From Archaeoglobi archaeon (lineage in GTDB: Archaea > Halobacteriota > Archaeoglobi > Archaeoglobales > Archaeoglobaceae), in the NCBI GenBank assembly GCA_029259335.1, contig JAPDIY010000012.1, positions 1 through 52,067 of the forward strand: a DNA stretch of 52,067 nt. The letters run 5' to 3'. Each line of letters opens with the position of its first letter. Within the stretch, counting starts at the first letter, position 1. The position numbers and the translations under genes are program-made. The notes beneath the pieces were generated by a model, which did no database searches, was not told the origin of the DNA, and saw only the letters and a program-made list of their open reading frames with translations. Shown here piece by piece: positions 24,055-32,663 of the stretch.

Positions 24055-25383
24055 TCAGAATGGAGTGACGTTTGAAATTACGAAGCGCCTCTTCCCAGAT
24101 TTTGTCGGCGGAATTGAATCAACAAACTCTATGCTGATCTCCATCTCATTCCCGACCTGACTTTTTATGCGCGAAATTATGTACTCTTCGTCACGATCTC
24201 TAAACTTCTCATTCCTGACTATCTTAATATTCAGTCTGTCCACCCTGTTTTGAACAACCTGAAATTGATCAACACCCTCCAGATACTTGAACAATGTTGT
24301 GAAGAACTGCACAACCAAAAATTTCCCGCTGGGGGTAACAACTAAGTCTGTATTTCTGCCCTCTATGGAACTCATGAGTGAAAGTCCTCTTCCGCAAGAG
24401 CACAGACCGTCTGCTTTCACACCAACATCGTTTATCTTGTATCTTATGAAGGGCATCGCGTAATTGTCGAGACTCGTGAAGACTATGCTACCAAGCTCCC
24501 CCGGTGAAACTTCTTGACCGTCCTTTACGAATTCAACAGCTATGCTTTCATCACAGATGTGGTAGCCTGTATGCTCCTCGCACTCAAAGGCTATAGGAGT
24601 ACTCTCCCCACCGTATCCATCAAAAACCTCGCAGCCGAATACAGACTCGATCAGCTCTCGGTAGTGAGGAAAGAGCGTGTCTCCGGTCGTCATTATGGCG
24701 AGAGGCTTGGGAAGATCACCCATGCCCTGCTCTTCGATAAGCTTGGAAATTACGTACATTGCAGATGCGTAACTTCTGATAATTTTGCCCTTCCTCATCG
24801 TTTCCAGATGCATCTTCAGAGTTTTTTCGTTGACGTCTGCGAAGTAAATGTACTTGCAGTTCAGCAAAACATCCTGAAGCTTTTTTCGAAACCCAACTCT
24901 CGGATTTAGACTGATCTTGACATACGGATCTCCAAGATTGAAGCCCGTCCATCCCCAGCATCGAAATGTTTGTGCCCAGCCACTGCTGTACGATTTTTTA
25001 TCTATGTAATATTTCAGAGGCTCACCCGTAGATCCGCTCGAATGGGCCTCGATGACACGAGATTTCGGTACATTCACTGCGCGAAGCTGATCCAGATTCT
25101 TTCTTATATCCTCTTTTGTCAAAATGGGTAATTTCGAGAGATCATCTTTATTCTGGATGTCATCTGGCCTCAATTCGAGTTTCTTGAAAATCCGATGATA
25201 GTAGGGCACATTCCTGTAGGCATGCTGGATTAAAGCTCTCAATTTCTTATTTTGGAGCTTTTCCAGTTCTTCGGGCTTCAGCCATTGAGTTCTGTTAAAC
25301 CATTTCAAATATTTTCTAATTTCCGTCCCCTGCTGAGCTTCTATTACTGGAAACACAAGATTCCTAAATAAAGTAGCGTACAT
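24055..25383 (-). CDS. Phenylacetate-CoA ligase-like adenylate-forming enzyme (PaaK/CapK family)
   Basis: The 442-residue protein carries the AMP-loop SSGSTGEPLKYYID (about 111-124), the DGYGGEST adenine-binding motif and the hinge-region aspartate before the small C-terminal domain (KSGKRRFVISNVTPF). The second ATG (25383) is used because AGGAG sits six bases before it. PaaK-like proteins named CapK occur in capsule loci, where they are thought to activate an acid for glycan modification or act on the reducing end. Phenylacetate degradation is unlikely here, since no other genes of that pathway are present. It might supply an acyl or aminoacyl group to the FemAB-like enzymes, which is inference. 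Confidence 0.82.
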   Translation of the reverse strand: MYATLFRNLVFPVIEAQQGTEIRKYLKWFNRTQWLKPEELEKLQNKKLRALIQHAYRNVPYYHRIFKKLELRPDDIQNKDDLSKLPILTKEDIRKNLDQLRAVNVPKSRVIEAHSSGSTGEPLKYYIDKKSYSSGWAQTFRCWGWTGFNLGDPYVKISLNPRVGFRKKLQDVLLNCKYIYFADVNEKTLKMHLETMRKGKIIRSYASAMYVISKLIEEQGMGDLPKPLAIMTTGDTLFPHYRELIESVFGCEVFDGYGGESTPIAFECEEHTGYHICDESIAVEFVKDGQEVSPGELGSIVFTSLDNYAMPFIRYKINDVGVKADGLCSCGRGLSLMSSIEGRNTDLVVTPSGKFLVVQFFTTLFKYLEGVDQFQVVQNRVDRLNIKIVRNEKFRDRDEEYIISRIKSQVGNEMEISIEFVDSIPPTKSGKRRFVISNVTPF

Positions 25384-25400
25384 TCCCATCTCCTAATTAT

Positions 25401-26468
25401 CTAATATGATAATTCATAAAAACTTTCTGGATATCTCTCTATGAAATCCGTCATCCAGGCAGTTACATCGATTTTATCTCTGATTAGCCTTCTCCTCTTT
25501 TTCTGCCACTCTCTTTTGACGTTATCAGATTCGAGTATTTCAACTGCCTTCTCAAGCGCTTTTTTCTGGTCTGCGTAAAAGAAGAGCAGACCATATTTGT
25601 CTCTGAGCTCAAGAAAATTGCCACTCGTTTCACCAGTAGCAACACCAGTTTCCGTGGATTCCACGTGAATAGCAGGGGTTCCAAGCACCGCTGCCTCAGC
25701 AGCCATAGTCCCCCCCTCACCGAAATACAAGTCTGCATAGTAAAGAACAGAATGGATTTTTTCGGGAGATGCTGGCAGTGCATATTTTTGCAGTGAACCG
25801 TTAAGCTTCTGCTCGGAAGTTATGAAAACCCTCCCGTATTTTTCGAATAGCCTGATAACATCCAAAATACGGTTTTGGTCCAGTCCCTTAAGACCACTGT
25901 CGTGATAAGCACTCCACGATATCAGCCTTATTACGATATATCGCTCATCAGTGATACCCAGATCATCCAGTACTGACTTGTCAGGTTCAAAATAGTCGGG
26001 ATGCAGATAAGCGAGTTCGTGATATCCGTCATACCTTACATTCTTCCTTCCGAGATCTCCCTTGAAACAGCTTGGCGTGCAGATGACCGACGCGAAAGGT
26101 GTTACAAGCCGACTGAATTTCACAAGCTCTGTATCGTTGAACAGTACTGAAGGCTTATTCATTAAAAAACCTACATGAGACACGTAGGGGCTGAAGACTC
26201 CCGTAAGAACGTTCGGTTTAAATTTCTTCGCTATGTTGTAAAGTTTAAAATCCTTGGCAACCATGTCAAGCCCCTTTCCAATGATACCGTCCCTGCTCTT
26301 GCCGGTTTTGACGTATTCAATGCCAAATGTCTCTAGAAGATCAATCGTTAGGTCTTTGTCCCTTGCAGCAACCAGAATTTCATGTCCGTTATCATGCCAG
26401 TTGATTATCGAATTCCTGTAAAAATGAACATGCCCCGGATGTCCAACGTCAATTAATATCTTCACCAT
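25401..26468 (-). CDS. DUF354 glycosyltransferase-like protein
   Basis: The 355-residue protein has the GT-B-type fold of the DUF354 family. The N-terminal Rossmann strand reads KILIDVGHPGHVHFYRNSI (residues 3-21). The C-terminal nucleotide-sugar site reads YFGEGGTMAAEAAVLGTPAIHVES (about 268-291), resembling MurG and UDP-GlcNAc 2-epimerases. DUF354 proteins are frequent in archaeal surface-glycan loci, but I know of no verified reaction. It is the first gene of the operon that runs down to the flippase, 17 bases ahead of the ligase gene, and is separated by 36 bases from the PEF-CTERM gene upstream. Confidence 0.78.
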   Translation of the reverse strand: MVKILIDVGHPGHVHFYRNSIINWHDNGHEILVAARDKDLTIDLLETFGIEYVKTGKSRDGIIGKGLDMVAKDFKLYNIAKKFKPNVLTGVFSPYVSHVGFLMNKPSVLFNDTELVKFSRLVTPFASVICTPSCFKGDLGRKNVRYDGYHELAYLHPDYFEPDKSVLDDLGITDERYIVIRLISWSAYHDSGLKGLDQNRILDVIRLFEKYGRVFITSEQKLNGSLQKYALPASPEKIHSVLYYADLYFGEGGTMAAEAAVLGTPAIHVESTETGVATGETSGNFLELRDKYGLLFFYADQKKALEKAVEILESDNVKREWQKKRRRLIRDKIDVTAWMTDFIERYPESFYELSY

Positions 26469-26504
26469 ATTATCAACATAAAAAATAAAAAAATTTACTT
26501 TGTT

Positions 26505-27419
26505 TTACCTTTCCTTCCTTGTAAAGTAATACACCGAGCCCAAAAGAATTCCTGTAGGTATCAAAATCGACAGAAACTCCGGTATACTCGGTCCTGCATC
26601 GTTTCCACAGTACTCAGTAATCCAAAACTTCTTCAGAGCCTTTGATGGGACATCTGGAAGATCCGGATTGCCAACACAGGACTTTGGAATTGCAACTTCG
26701 AAAACGTAGTTGACCATTCCAAAATCATCCCTTCCCAGCGCCGATTCGCTAACCTGCGCTACACAGAGGTAGCTGCTTGGGTCAACATTTGAGAAGTTAA
26801 TCTTATCTGGCGCGTTTTGTGGGAAAAGACTTGGAATAACCCAGTCAGCATTGCTGGGGGTCATGTAGACTCCACCAAGAACGCCCTGAACATCTCCTGC
26901 TCTGTGGAAGTTCACACCGTATTCGTAGCCATATCCGCCGCCACTGCCAAAATCAAGAGCCAGATCACTTATATGGGCTTCAGTGGAGGTTATTATAAGC
27001 ACAAATATGTATGTGTCATTTTCCGTTACGTACATTCCCTCAATATCATATTTTTCACCAAACTTTCCACCTGTGCCACCGTAGGGTTCGGCTCTGTTCC
27101 CAACAAGCAGCGGCTCTCTGTATATCGTCTGATACGTTCTGTTTCCGTAAATATGAACCCCTGTGTATGACGCATTGTAGTTAATGGCCATTGTATTGTA
27201 TGGGTCCTGATTATCCTCTACATAGAAACTCACTCCATCCACTGTTGGAACCCACGTAGCTGAGTTGCTCCAGTCATCCGTTAAAAGCTGGGACAATCCC
27301 CAGTCGGAGATGTCGCCGTCAACGGAAACATCCAAAGCAGATACTGGGCTCGCAATGGCTATTGTTCCTAATATCAACCAGAGCACTGGCGATATTTTTC
27401 TCGATATTTTGTTTTTCAT
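26505..27419 (-). CDS. PEF-CTERM surface protein 1
   Basis: The 304-residue precursor has a signal peptide (ISPVLWLILGTIAIASPVSA, about 9-28). A beta-rich outside domain starts VDGDISDWGLS, a motif common in DOMON/CBM9-like domains. The C-terminal sorting signal is IPEFLSILIPTGILLGS, followed by a tyrosine-rich turn and TRKER. The P-E-F motif, hydrophobic helix and basic tail match PEF-CTERM, the substrate class of archaeosortase C. The matching enzyme is the next gene upstream. GAGGG precedes the ATG, and a TATA box lies at 27453-27463. Processing should remove the tail and anchor the protein to a lipid or glycan on the surface. The ligand is unknown. Confidence 0.83.
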   Translation of the reverse strand: MKNKISRKISPVLWLILGTIAIASPVSALDVSVDGDISDWGLSQLLTDDWSNSATWVPTVDGVSFYVEDNQDPYNTMAINYNASYTGVHIYGNRTYQTIYREPLLVGNRAEPYGGTGGKFGEKYDIEGMYVTENDTYIFVLIITSTEAHISDLALDFGSGGGYGYEYGVNFHRAGDVQGVLGGVYMTPSNADWVIPSLFPQNAPDKINFSNVDPSSYLCVAQVSESALGRDDFGMVNYVFEVAIPKSCVGNPDLPDVPSKALKKFWITEYCGNDAGPSIPEFLSILIPTGILLGSVYYFTRKER

Positions 27420-27452
27420 CTCTCTTCCCTCAAAAGGTATTATGTTCTTTAG

Positions 27453-27463
27453 GGTATAAATAC
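27453..27463 (-). promoter_or_regulatory. TATA box of PEF-CTERM gene 1
   Basis: On the minus strand AAAAAAGTATTTATACC gives a BRE-like purine run and a TATA element about 34-44 bases before the ATG at 27419. The GAGGG ribosome site is then in a short leader. The 134-base gap between this gene and the archaeosortase gene is very AT-rich and holds nothing else I can see. Confidence 0.55.
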
Positions 27464-27553
27464 TTTTTTACAGAATATATAATTTTTATTAGTATTAGCA
27501 CAACAATAATAATAGTATAATTGTTATGAGGTTTAATTTTTTAGTGAATTTTA

Positions 27554-28375
27554 TTATTTAAAAATCATGAATTTCACAAGCGGTAGAAGCAAAAGGGCGA
27601 ATATGATCCAGCCCAAATGCGAATGTACGGTGAGCATCGTCTTAGTCCCGTAGAAGTATGTGAGGTGGACGAGAATGGCGACCCTCAAAAGGTTTGCCAA
27701 ATACGATGCAAAACTTAAAGTTATAAGGATCAATACAAGTTTTCTTTTCTCGATCTTTTCGATAGTTTCTGAGTATGCCAATACCATGCTGAGAATTAAA
27801 AGCAGAGAATACCATCCGAAGCAGGCTAGATCTATCTTTAAAATCGTTTGCTCCACGCCGTAGACTTCTATAAACCTCATTTCCGGAACAGTGATGTTGT
27901 AACCGAGATTTTGCAGTACTGCTACAACTGGGAGCGTCACGAAGTAATGCCCATAATAATACGGAAGGTCAAAGCCAATAGTTTCAGGGATTAGAAAGAG
28001 TGATATGTAGAAGAGGAGAAAAATGGAAGAAAAATAAATTGAAAACCTGCCGATCACCGCAAATTTCCGAAAATTGGAGATTACGAGAGATAGACCCAGC
28101 AAGAAAACCATGGAGTCGAGAGTTTGAAACTCGGAGTTTTTGTGGATGTTGTAAACCGTTACGGTGAAGATTAGGATTAGGCCGAATACCAGCCGGAGGT
28201 GAGAGGGTTTAAACTCTTGCTCGGAGGTCGTTTTTTTGGTTAGTAATAACATCAGTATAAAAAGCGCAAGGAAAAGGATACCAAGGTAAAAGGAGCCGTA
28301 GCTTAGCTCAATAAACGCAGCCACCAGAAACAGAGCGGAAATTACCAGTATCAGACCAGATCTATTTTCGGTCAT
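27554..28375 (-). CDS. artC: Archaeosortase, probable PEF-CTERM-specific (ArtC-like)
   Basis: The 273-residue integral membrane protein of the exosortase/archaeosortase family has about eight helices. The three catalytic positions are present in order: cysteine in IDLACFGWYSLL (about 187), arginine in YLANLLRVAILVHL (about 231) and histidine in TVHSHLGWIIF (about 252). These enzymes cleave C-terminal sorting signals and attach the protein to the cell surface. Two genes nearby encode PEF-CTERM proteins, so the pairing with class C is strong but inferred from context. The ATG at 28375 is the one with AGGTGG eight bases upstream, and it overlaps the stop of the PIG-L gene. Confidence 0.87.
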   Translation of the reverse strand: MTENRSGLILVISALFLVAAFIELSYGSFYLGILFLALFILMLLLTKKTTSEQEFKPSHLRLVFGLILIFTVTVYNIHKNSEFQTLDSMVFLLGLSLVISNFRKFAVIGRFSIYFSSIFLLFYISLFLIPETIGFDLPYYYGHYFVTLPVVAVLQNLGYNITVPEMRFIEVYGVEQTILKIDLACFGWYSLLLILSMVLAYSETIEKIEKRKLVLILITLSFASYLANLLRVAILVHLTYFYGTKTMLTVHSHLGWIIFALLLLPLVKFMIFK

Positions 28376-28998
28376 CAGATTATCCACCTTATGACTTCAA
28401 AAGCCTCAGCGTATTCAGAGTTAATCTGCACCCCCCTCGTTCTTGCCAGACTTCTGATGAACTCTTCCCCAAGATAGGCTTTGTCCTTCTGGGATTCGTA
28501 ACATTTTAGCGACTCTATTTTTTTATTTACATGTCTCTCCTCAAGTCGGATAAAGCAGGTTGTGTTGAAAGTGATGTTGTTCCATGGCTGCTCGTAACCG
28601 AGGATTGTAAACTTCTTGAATGCCCTCAGTGTCTCCTCTCTTGTTACCCTGTGATCCTGATGCGTGTCAAAAGAGGAGGGCGTGAAGACCCAATCAGGCT
28701 TAACATCCTCTCTGATTTCAATCAGTGTGTCAAGAATCTTCTGTCTTAAACGGGGAAACTCCCTAACCTCAAAGTCGTACAGAAGAAGGTTTGATTCGTC
28801 AATTCCAAGAACCTCCGTTGCTTTTTTAACCTCTCTCTTCAGTATGTCTGGCGGATAACCATCGGGAACAGACTTTTCGCACGCAGATAGGGCAACATAG
28901 AAAACTTCAAAACCCTCCTCAACCAGTCTTGCGATACTGCCTCCGCAACCAAGCTCTCCGTCATCAGTGTGGGGGCTTAAAATCAAAATTCTTTTCAC
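28375..28998 (-). CDS. PIG-L/LmbE family N-acetylglucosaminyl deacetylase
   Basis: The 207-residue protein begins with the zinc-binding motif SPHTDDGELGCGG, a variant of the usual HPDDE motif with T in place of P. It has the second motif SFDTHQDHRVTREE (about 112-125). Enzymes of this family deacetylate GlcNAc linked to lipids, inositol, malate (BshB) or carrier lipids. The GTG at 28998 is chosen because GAGGTG lies six bases before it; an ATG three codons earlier is too close to that site. It starts within six bases of the end of the BshC-like gene, which makes a BshB/BshC-type pairing attractive. It overlaps the archaeosortase start. Confidence 0.85.
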   Translation of the reverse strand: MKRILILSPHTDDGELGCGGSIARLVEEGFEVFYVALSACEKSVPDGYPPDILKREVKKATEVLGIDESNLLLYDFEVREFPRLRQKILDTLIEIREDVKPDWVFTPSSFDTHQDHRVTREETLRAFKKFTILGYEQPWNNITFNTTCFIRLEERHVNKKIESLKCYESQKDKAYLGEEFIRSLARTRGVQINSEYAEAFEVIRWII

Positions 28999-29003
28999 GT
29001 ACA

Positions 29004-30407
29004 TCACCTCAGCAAACCTGCAGGGTCGGCAACCCTGCTCTCCTCGGCCAGCTTCATTATCCTTCTGTAATGTCCTGAATATCCAAAATCCACATCCGAT
29101 GCAACCGCATAAAACTCATCTTCACGAATTTCAGCATTCTCCAGCGATTTTCGCCACCTCTCTGCTATCTCGGAGAAATCTACACTTCCTAAAAGGTCAA
29201 CGATGGATGGGTTCAGTAAAAACGCATTTCTGGCAATCTGGAGCAAGGTGTCCGAGTATTTGTAGTACCCTTTTGTCCTTCCATCCATTTTTTCAGCCCA
29301 CTCATTTCTCTTTTCCATAACGTCAATTCCGAAAATGTCCTGCCCAAATAACTTTGAAATTTCTGAAACTATCTTTTTATGAACTGGAGACAGGTAAAAA
29401 TCCCTGCTTTTCCAGTACAAAACGAGTGGCCTCTTTATTTCAAACTCAGAGTACATCTCATTGGAAATAACGCCATATTTCAAGCCACCACCACTCCCGG
29501 AGACGAAGGCCGAAGTTCCCAGACCTTTTGCGAAAACAAGGTTTCTAAAAACCGCTCTCGGTGAAAGACGATCAAAAACATCTTCGATATTTTCAAATTC
29601 ATGATTGCTACCGCACAAAGGGCATCTGCCGAGAAATGTACCTCTTTGGTAGATGGGAACGTTTCCCCCGCAGTCGCAGAGATACCAGAAAGGGGCAAGG
29701 TTAGCATCATTGAGTCCAATTCCTTCAAGTCCTTTTCTGGAAACTACCGAATTGTAAAGCTGGTTAAATTTCTCAATATCTCTGGATATCTCCACCCACT
29801 CTTCGATGAAAACGCATCTTTTCTGAATGTCGGTGTACTTGAAAAATAAAATTTCAATTTCCAGATGCTGGCAGAGCCTCGCGAAAAGAATTGCATTCAC
29901 GTCAGCAAAGCTATCTCCGAGTTCGTAGCTTTTCCACATCTCATCTGCAACCACATCTGCGTTTTTGGTACCATAGTGGTTTTTTATCTTTTCAACTTCT
30001 CTTTCCCATTCTTTCTCTGAAGGCTTTTCAACCTGATCGAACCTTTTCCAAACCTCTTTTTTTGAAAGTTTGAAGCCAATCTTTTTGAATCCATTTTTGT
30101 TGACGTCTGGAATTCGATTTTGATATAGCCATTTTGCGGTTGCCATATTGTAATCGTAGATGCCGAAAAGCGGGGTAAATTCTCCACGAGACTTCAAAAA
30201 ATCTAGGAGAAACGCCTTTTTGAACGTCCCGGCATGTGGAAGGAAGTTTGGTTGGTGGCCCGATTCAACCACGAACTCCTCTGTAGTATCGGGGAATTCA
30301 ATTCTGGCACGTCTATGGAATTTTCTTGCACAGTCAATTACCAGATCCAAATTCTCAGTTCTTGGTTCAACAGTCTTCATCATTTTCAGAACACTACTCC
30401 ACTCCAT
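29004..30407 (-). CDS. Distant BshC-like protein with an inserted zinc ribbon
   Basis: I cannot place this 467-residue soluble protein with certainty. Two blocks look like BshC, the cysteine-adding enzyme of bacillithiol synthesis. One is ESGHQPNFLPHAGTFKKAF (about 48-66), where BshC has GGQQAGLLTGPLYTIHK. The other is LSPRAVFRNLVFAKGLGTSA to GGGLKYG (about 278-306), where BshC has the R-P-L-x-Q-x-x-[LF]-x-P-x-x-A-x-[IV]-x-G-P-G-E segment. Between them lies a four-cysteine ribbon (CDCGG, CPLCG, about 239-261) absent from bacterial BshC. Some sugar-operon proteins of unknown function share this layout. The gene precedes the PIG-L deacetylase, as a BshC-BshB pair would. It has a TATA box and palindrome upstream. 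Confidence 0.5.
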   Translation of the reverse strand: MEWSSVLKMMKTVEPRTENLDLVIDCARKFHRRARIEFPDTTEEFVVESGHQPNFLPHAGTFKKAFLLDFLKSRGEFTPLFGIYDYNMATAKWLYQNRIPDVNKNGFKKIGFKLSKKEVWKRFDQVEKPSEKEWEREVEKIKNHYGTKNADVVADEMWKSYELGDSFADVNAILFARLCQHLEIEILFFKYTDIQKRCVFIEEWVEISRDIEKFNQLYNSVVSRKGLEGIGLNDANLAPFWYLCDCGGNVPIYQRGTFLGRCPLCGSNHEFENIEDVFDRLSPRAVFRNLVFAKGLGTSAFVSGSGGGLKYGVISNEMYSEFEIKRPLVLYWKSRDFYLSPVHKKIVSEISKLFGQDIFGIDVMEKRNEWAEKMDGRTKGYYKYSDTLLQIARNAFLLNPSIVDLLGSVDFSEIAERWRKSLENAEIREDEFYAVASDVDFGYSGHYRRIMKLAEESRVADPAGLLR

Positions 30408-30413
30408 TCTATC

Positions 30414-30438
30414 CTAACAAAAGTTTAGTTTTTGTTAG
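30414..30438. promoter_or_regulatory. Candidate operator: 9-bp inverted repeat at a start site
   Basis: CTAACAAAA and TTTTGTTAG form a perfect 9-base inverted repeat separated by seven bases. It sits between the TATA box at 30439-30447 and the ATG at 30407, covering the predicted transcription start of the minus-strand gene. That is the typical site for an archaeal repressor blocking RNA polymerase. No regulator is visible nearby. Confidence 0.45.
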
Positions 30439-30447
30439 TATTTATAG
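30439..30447 (-). promoter_or_regulatory. TATA box of the BshC-like/PIG-L/archaeosortase operon
   Basis: CTATAAATA on the minus strand lies about 32-40 bases before the ATG at 30407, with a predicted start near 30416. It would drive the BshC-like, PIG-L and archaeosortase genes, which overlap or nearly touch. Confidence 0.5.
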
Positions 30448-30580
30448 TTACTTGTTCAATTAATAATCGAAACATAGTCAAATATATTTTGCTCCAATTT
30501 ATTAATAGATTAATTTTAATAACAAATACTTAAATATGGTTATTATGACAATTATTATTTAGTTTTTAGTATAGAAAAAG

Positions 30581-30588
30581 TTTATATA
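30581..30588 (+). promoter_or_regulatory. TATA box of PEF-CTERM gene 2
   Basis: GAAAAAGTTTATATAGT provides a BRE-like run and a strong TATA element. The predicted start near 30610 leaves a leader of about 24 bases with GGTGA just before the ATG at 30634. The 226-base gap from 30408 is strongly AT-rich. Confidence 0.65.
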
Positions 30589-30633
30589 GTATCTGGAACT
30601 ACTATCAATTGCAATTCGAAACTTGGTGAAAGC

Positions 30634-31813
30634 ATGAAAAAAGCATTAGCAGCAATAGTAGCACTGTTGCTTTCGATTGGGGCAGCGAGTGCAGCAACAT
30701 CCCAGAATGTTGTAATAATTGGTGGGAGTACTTTAGGTACAGGCATATCTGATGCAAACGTTATGGGGTGGTCGTGGGGAGGCTACTTGCCTGTCGGTGG
30801 AGAACCGAGGCTTAATGCCATATCCTTCACCCCCATGCCCCCAGGTGACGTTAGTGCGGCAAATCTGACGCCTTTTGACACAATTGTCCTCAACATGGCA
30901 AGCTACGCAATGGCCTGCAGCTCTGACACGCTGACAGATGCGCAGAAGCAAGCGATAGTTGACGCCGTGGCAGCGGGGAAGAAGCTGATTATCTATGATA
31001 GTGAATGCTATCCGGGACCTGATTACAGCTGGCTTCCGTTCCCGTTCAGCACAAATAACCCCGGTGCAATGGGCGCTTCGGGCACTCTGACCATAGTTGA
31101 AGAGAACACGCTATCCAGCAGCGATCCCGTAAGCTCTTACTTCATTGATGCAGCTTACCTTGGATTTTGGACTGATGCGGTTGGAGATATGAATGTAATG
31201 GTAACTTTTGACCCATAACTGGTGCATTGACATGTCGGGAACCAACATAAATCAGGTTACGGGACCGGTTCACACCTACGCCAAATATCCTGCCGGAACG
31301 GATACCGGGCTGATAATATACAACGGACTGGATATGGACTACATGCCAAATTCTGTACTACTTGAAATCTGGATTCAGGAGCTGGAACAACCCTTCAATC
31401 CGTCGAATCTACCTTGCGGAGTTACGGTTGTTGGAATAACACTTTCTCCTGCAACTGATACAAACCTTGTTGGCGAAAGCCATACCGTTACGGCTAAAAT
31501 AACCGACCAGTTGGGCAACCCGGTTCAGGGTGTGGATGTTGATTTCGAAGTCCTTTCGGGTCCGAACGCCGGTGAGACTGGTGTGGATACCACCGATGCA
31601 AGTGGCGAGGCCACCTTCACGTATATAGGTGACGGTGGAACTGGTACGGATGTGATACAAGCCTGCTTCACCAATGAAGCAGGACAGGAAGTCTGTTCAC
31701 AGACTGTAGAAAAAGTATGGACAGCCGAGACATCTGTGCCTGAGTTTCCACCACTGGCAGTAGGAGTCCTTGGACTGCTGGGAGCAATAGTGCTGATTAG
31801 AAAGAAAGCTTAA
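30634..31813 (+). pseudogene. PEF-CTERM surface protein 2, interrupted by a +1 frameshift
   Basis: The first part (30634-31218) has a signal peptide, MKKALAAIVALLLSIGAASA, then a domain starting QNVVIIGGSTLG that resembles ThuA or glutamine-amidotransferase-like folds. It stops early after MVMVTFDP. The second part, in the next frame from about 31208, continues smoothly as HNWCIDMSGTN. It contains a bacterial-Ig-like (Big-1) domain (TVVGITLSPATDTNLVGESH) and ends in the PEF-CTERM signal VPEFPPLAVGVLGLLGA with IRKKA. Removing one C from the CCC at 31212-31214 restores one reading frame of about 392 residues (TFDHNWC). A sequencing error, a recent mutation or phase variation would all explain this. 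The strong promoter argues that the gene is used. Confidence 0.8.
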
Positions 31814-31896
31814 TATTTCTATTTTTATTTTTTTAACTTTTGTCAGAGCAGCTAAAAAACAAGATAATTTATAACTTTAAGATGTGTAATCAAATT

Positions 31897-32319
31897 ATGA
31901 AACAGGATGAACTTGAGGATATCATTTTTAAGGCTGCAATAATTGCCATGGTTGCAGGTGCTATTGTTGCCATTTACTTAGTTTGGTTGACATCCCAAGA
32001 ATCGTATTCTGCACTTTACATATATCCCGGTACTTACTCCAACTATATAAACGCGTCAGAATTACCCAAAGAAATTTCGTTCAAGTATGGTATAAAAAAT
32101 TATGAAACTGGAGACAGAGTTTACAAGGTGAGCATCTTCTTGGGAAACTTGATGGTAAAGTCCAAGGAGATTAAAGTAAAAAAGGGCGAGACTTTTGAAG
32201 AAGAGGAGAGGATTGTCGTTCCTAAAAACATAACTTTTCCTGTAAAAGTAAAAATAACTGCTGAAGTTGACGGAACTATCTACGAGGCACACTTTTGGCT
32301 CAAAGAGACACCATATTGA
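31897..32319 (+). CDS. Membrane-anchored protein resembling the DUF1616 C-terminal domain
   Basis: From the ATG at 31897 the protein has 140 residues: one membrane helix (AAIIAMVAGAIVAIYLVWL) followed by an outside beta-sandwich-like domain with YIYPGTYSNYINASELP and a KYGIKNYETGDRVYKVSI stretch. This resembles the periplasmic-side part of DUF1616 proteins, where tyrosine-rich N-Y-E motifs recur. An ATG at 31882 and a TTG at 31840 are other starts. The TATA-like TTTATAA at about 31869 sits the right distance for a leaderless start at 31897. It converges on the gene below with seven bases between stops. Confidence 0.6.
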   Translation: MKQDELEDIIFKAAIIAMVAGAIVAIYLVWLTSQESYSALYIYPGTYSNYINASELPKEISFKYGIKNYETGDRVYKVSIFLGNLMVKSKEIKVKKGETFEEEERIVVPKNITFPVKVKITAEVDGTIYEAHFWLKETPY

Positions 32320-32326
32320 TCTTGAC

Positions 32327-32659
32327 CTAATTTTCATCTGCTTTTTTGGTGAATTTTCCAGAATATCTTGAAAACACGAAGATCTCCAATCTCCAAAGCG
32401 CCAAACAGAATAACGTAAAAGTTAGCAGTGAAGCGAAGATGTTGAACCCGGTTGTTGGCATATGCAGAGCCAAATCAATGAAAAGTGTGGTCAGCACATC
32501 GATCACCACGCTCAAAGCACCCGACAGACCAATTCTCAATGTTAAACTTAAATCTCCCTTCTTTGGAAAGAGGACAAGACTGAAAGCAAACCCAGGTACA
32601 AAGAATAAAAAAATTAATCCAAATGCGACTCTAAAGAACTGAACAATTTCGCCCATCAT
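32327..32659 (-). CDS. DUF1616 N-terminal membrane domain protein
   Basis: The 110-residue protein has three to four membrane helices. Its opening LIFLFFVPGFAFSLVLFPKKGDLSLTLRIGLSGALS matches the start of DUF1616 proteins, which have F-x-P-G-[YF]-x-x-x-x-x-[LF]-F-P. Full DUF1616 proteins have a C-terminal outside domain that is absent here. It ends with a basic and acidic tail (KFTKKADEN). It closes a five-gene minus-strand operon (aminotransferase, dehydrogenase, GlcNAc-1-P transferase, VanZ-like), five bases after the VanZ-like gene, and has AAGGTGA before its ATG. Function unknown; occurrence beside archaeosortase and glycan genes is known for this family. Confidence 0.68.
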   Translation of the reverse strand: MMGEIVQFFRVAFGLIFLFFVPGFAFSLVLFPKKGDLSLTLRIGLSGALSVVIDVLTTLFIDLALHMPTTGFNIFASLLTFTLFCLALWRLEIFVFSRYSGKFTKKADEN

Positions 32660-32663
32660 TTTA

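Noticed and set aside
24055-25383. PaaK-like gene as part of phenylacetate breakdown
   Set aside because: No other phenylacetate pathway gene is present, and the gene is inside a glycan operon.
25401-26468. DUF354 protein as a UDP-GlcNAc 2-epimerase
   Set aside because: The fold is shared, but the N-terminal and C-terminal motifs fit DUF354 better.
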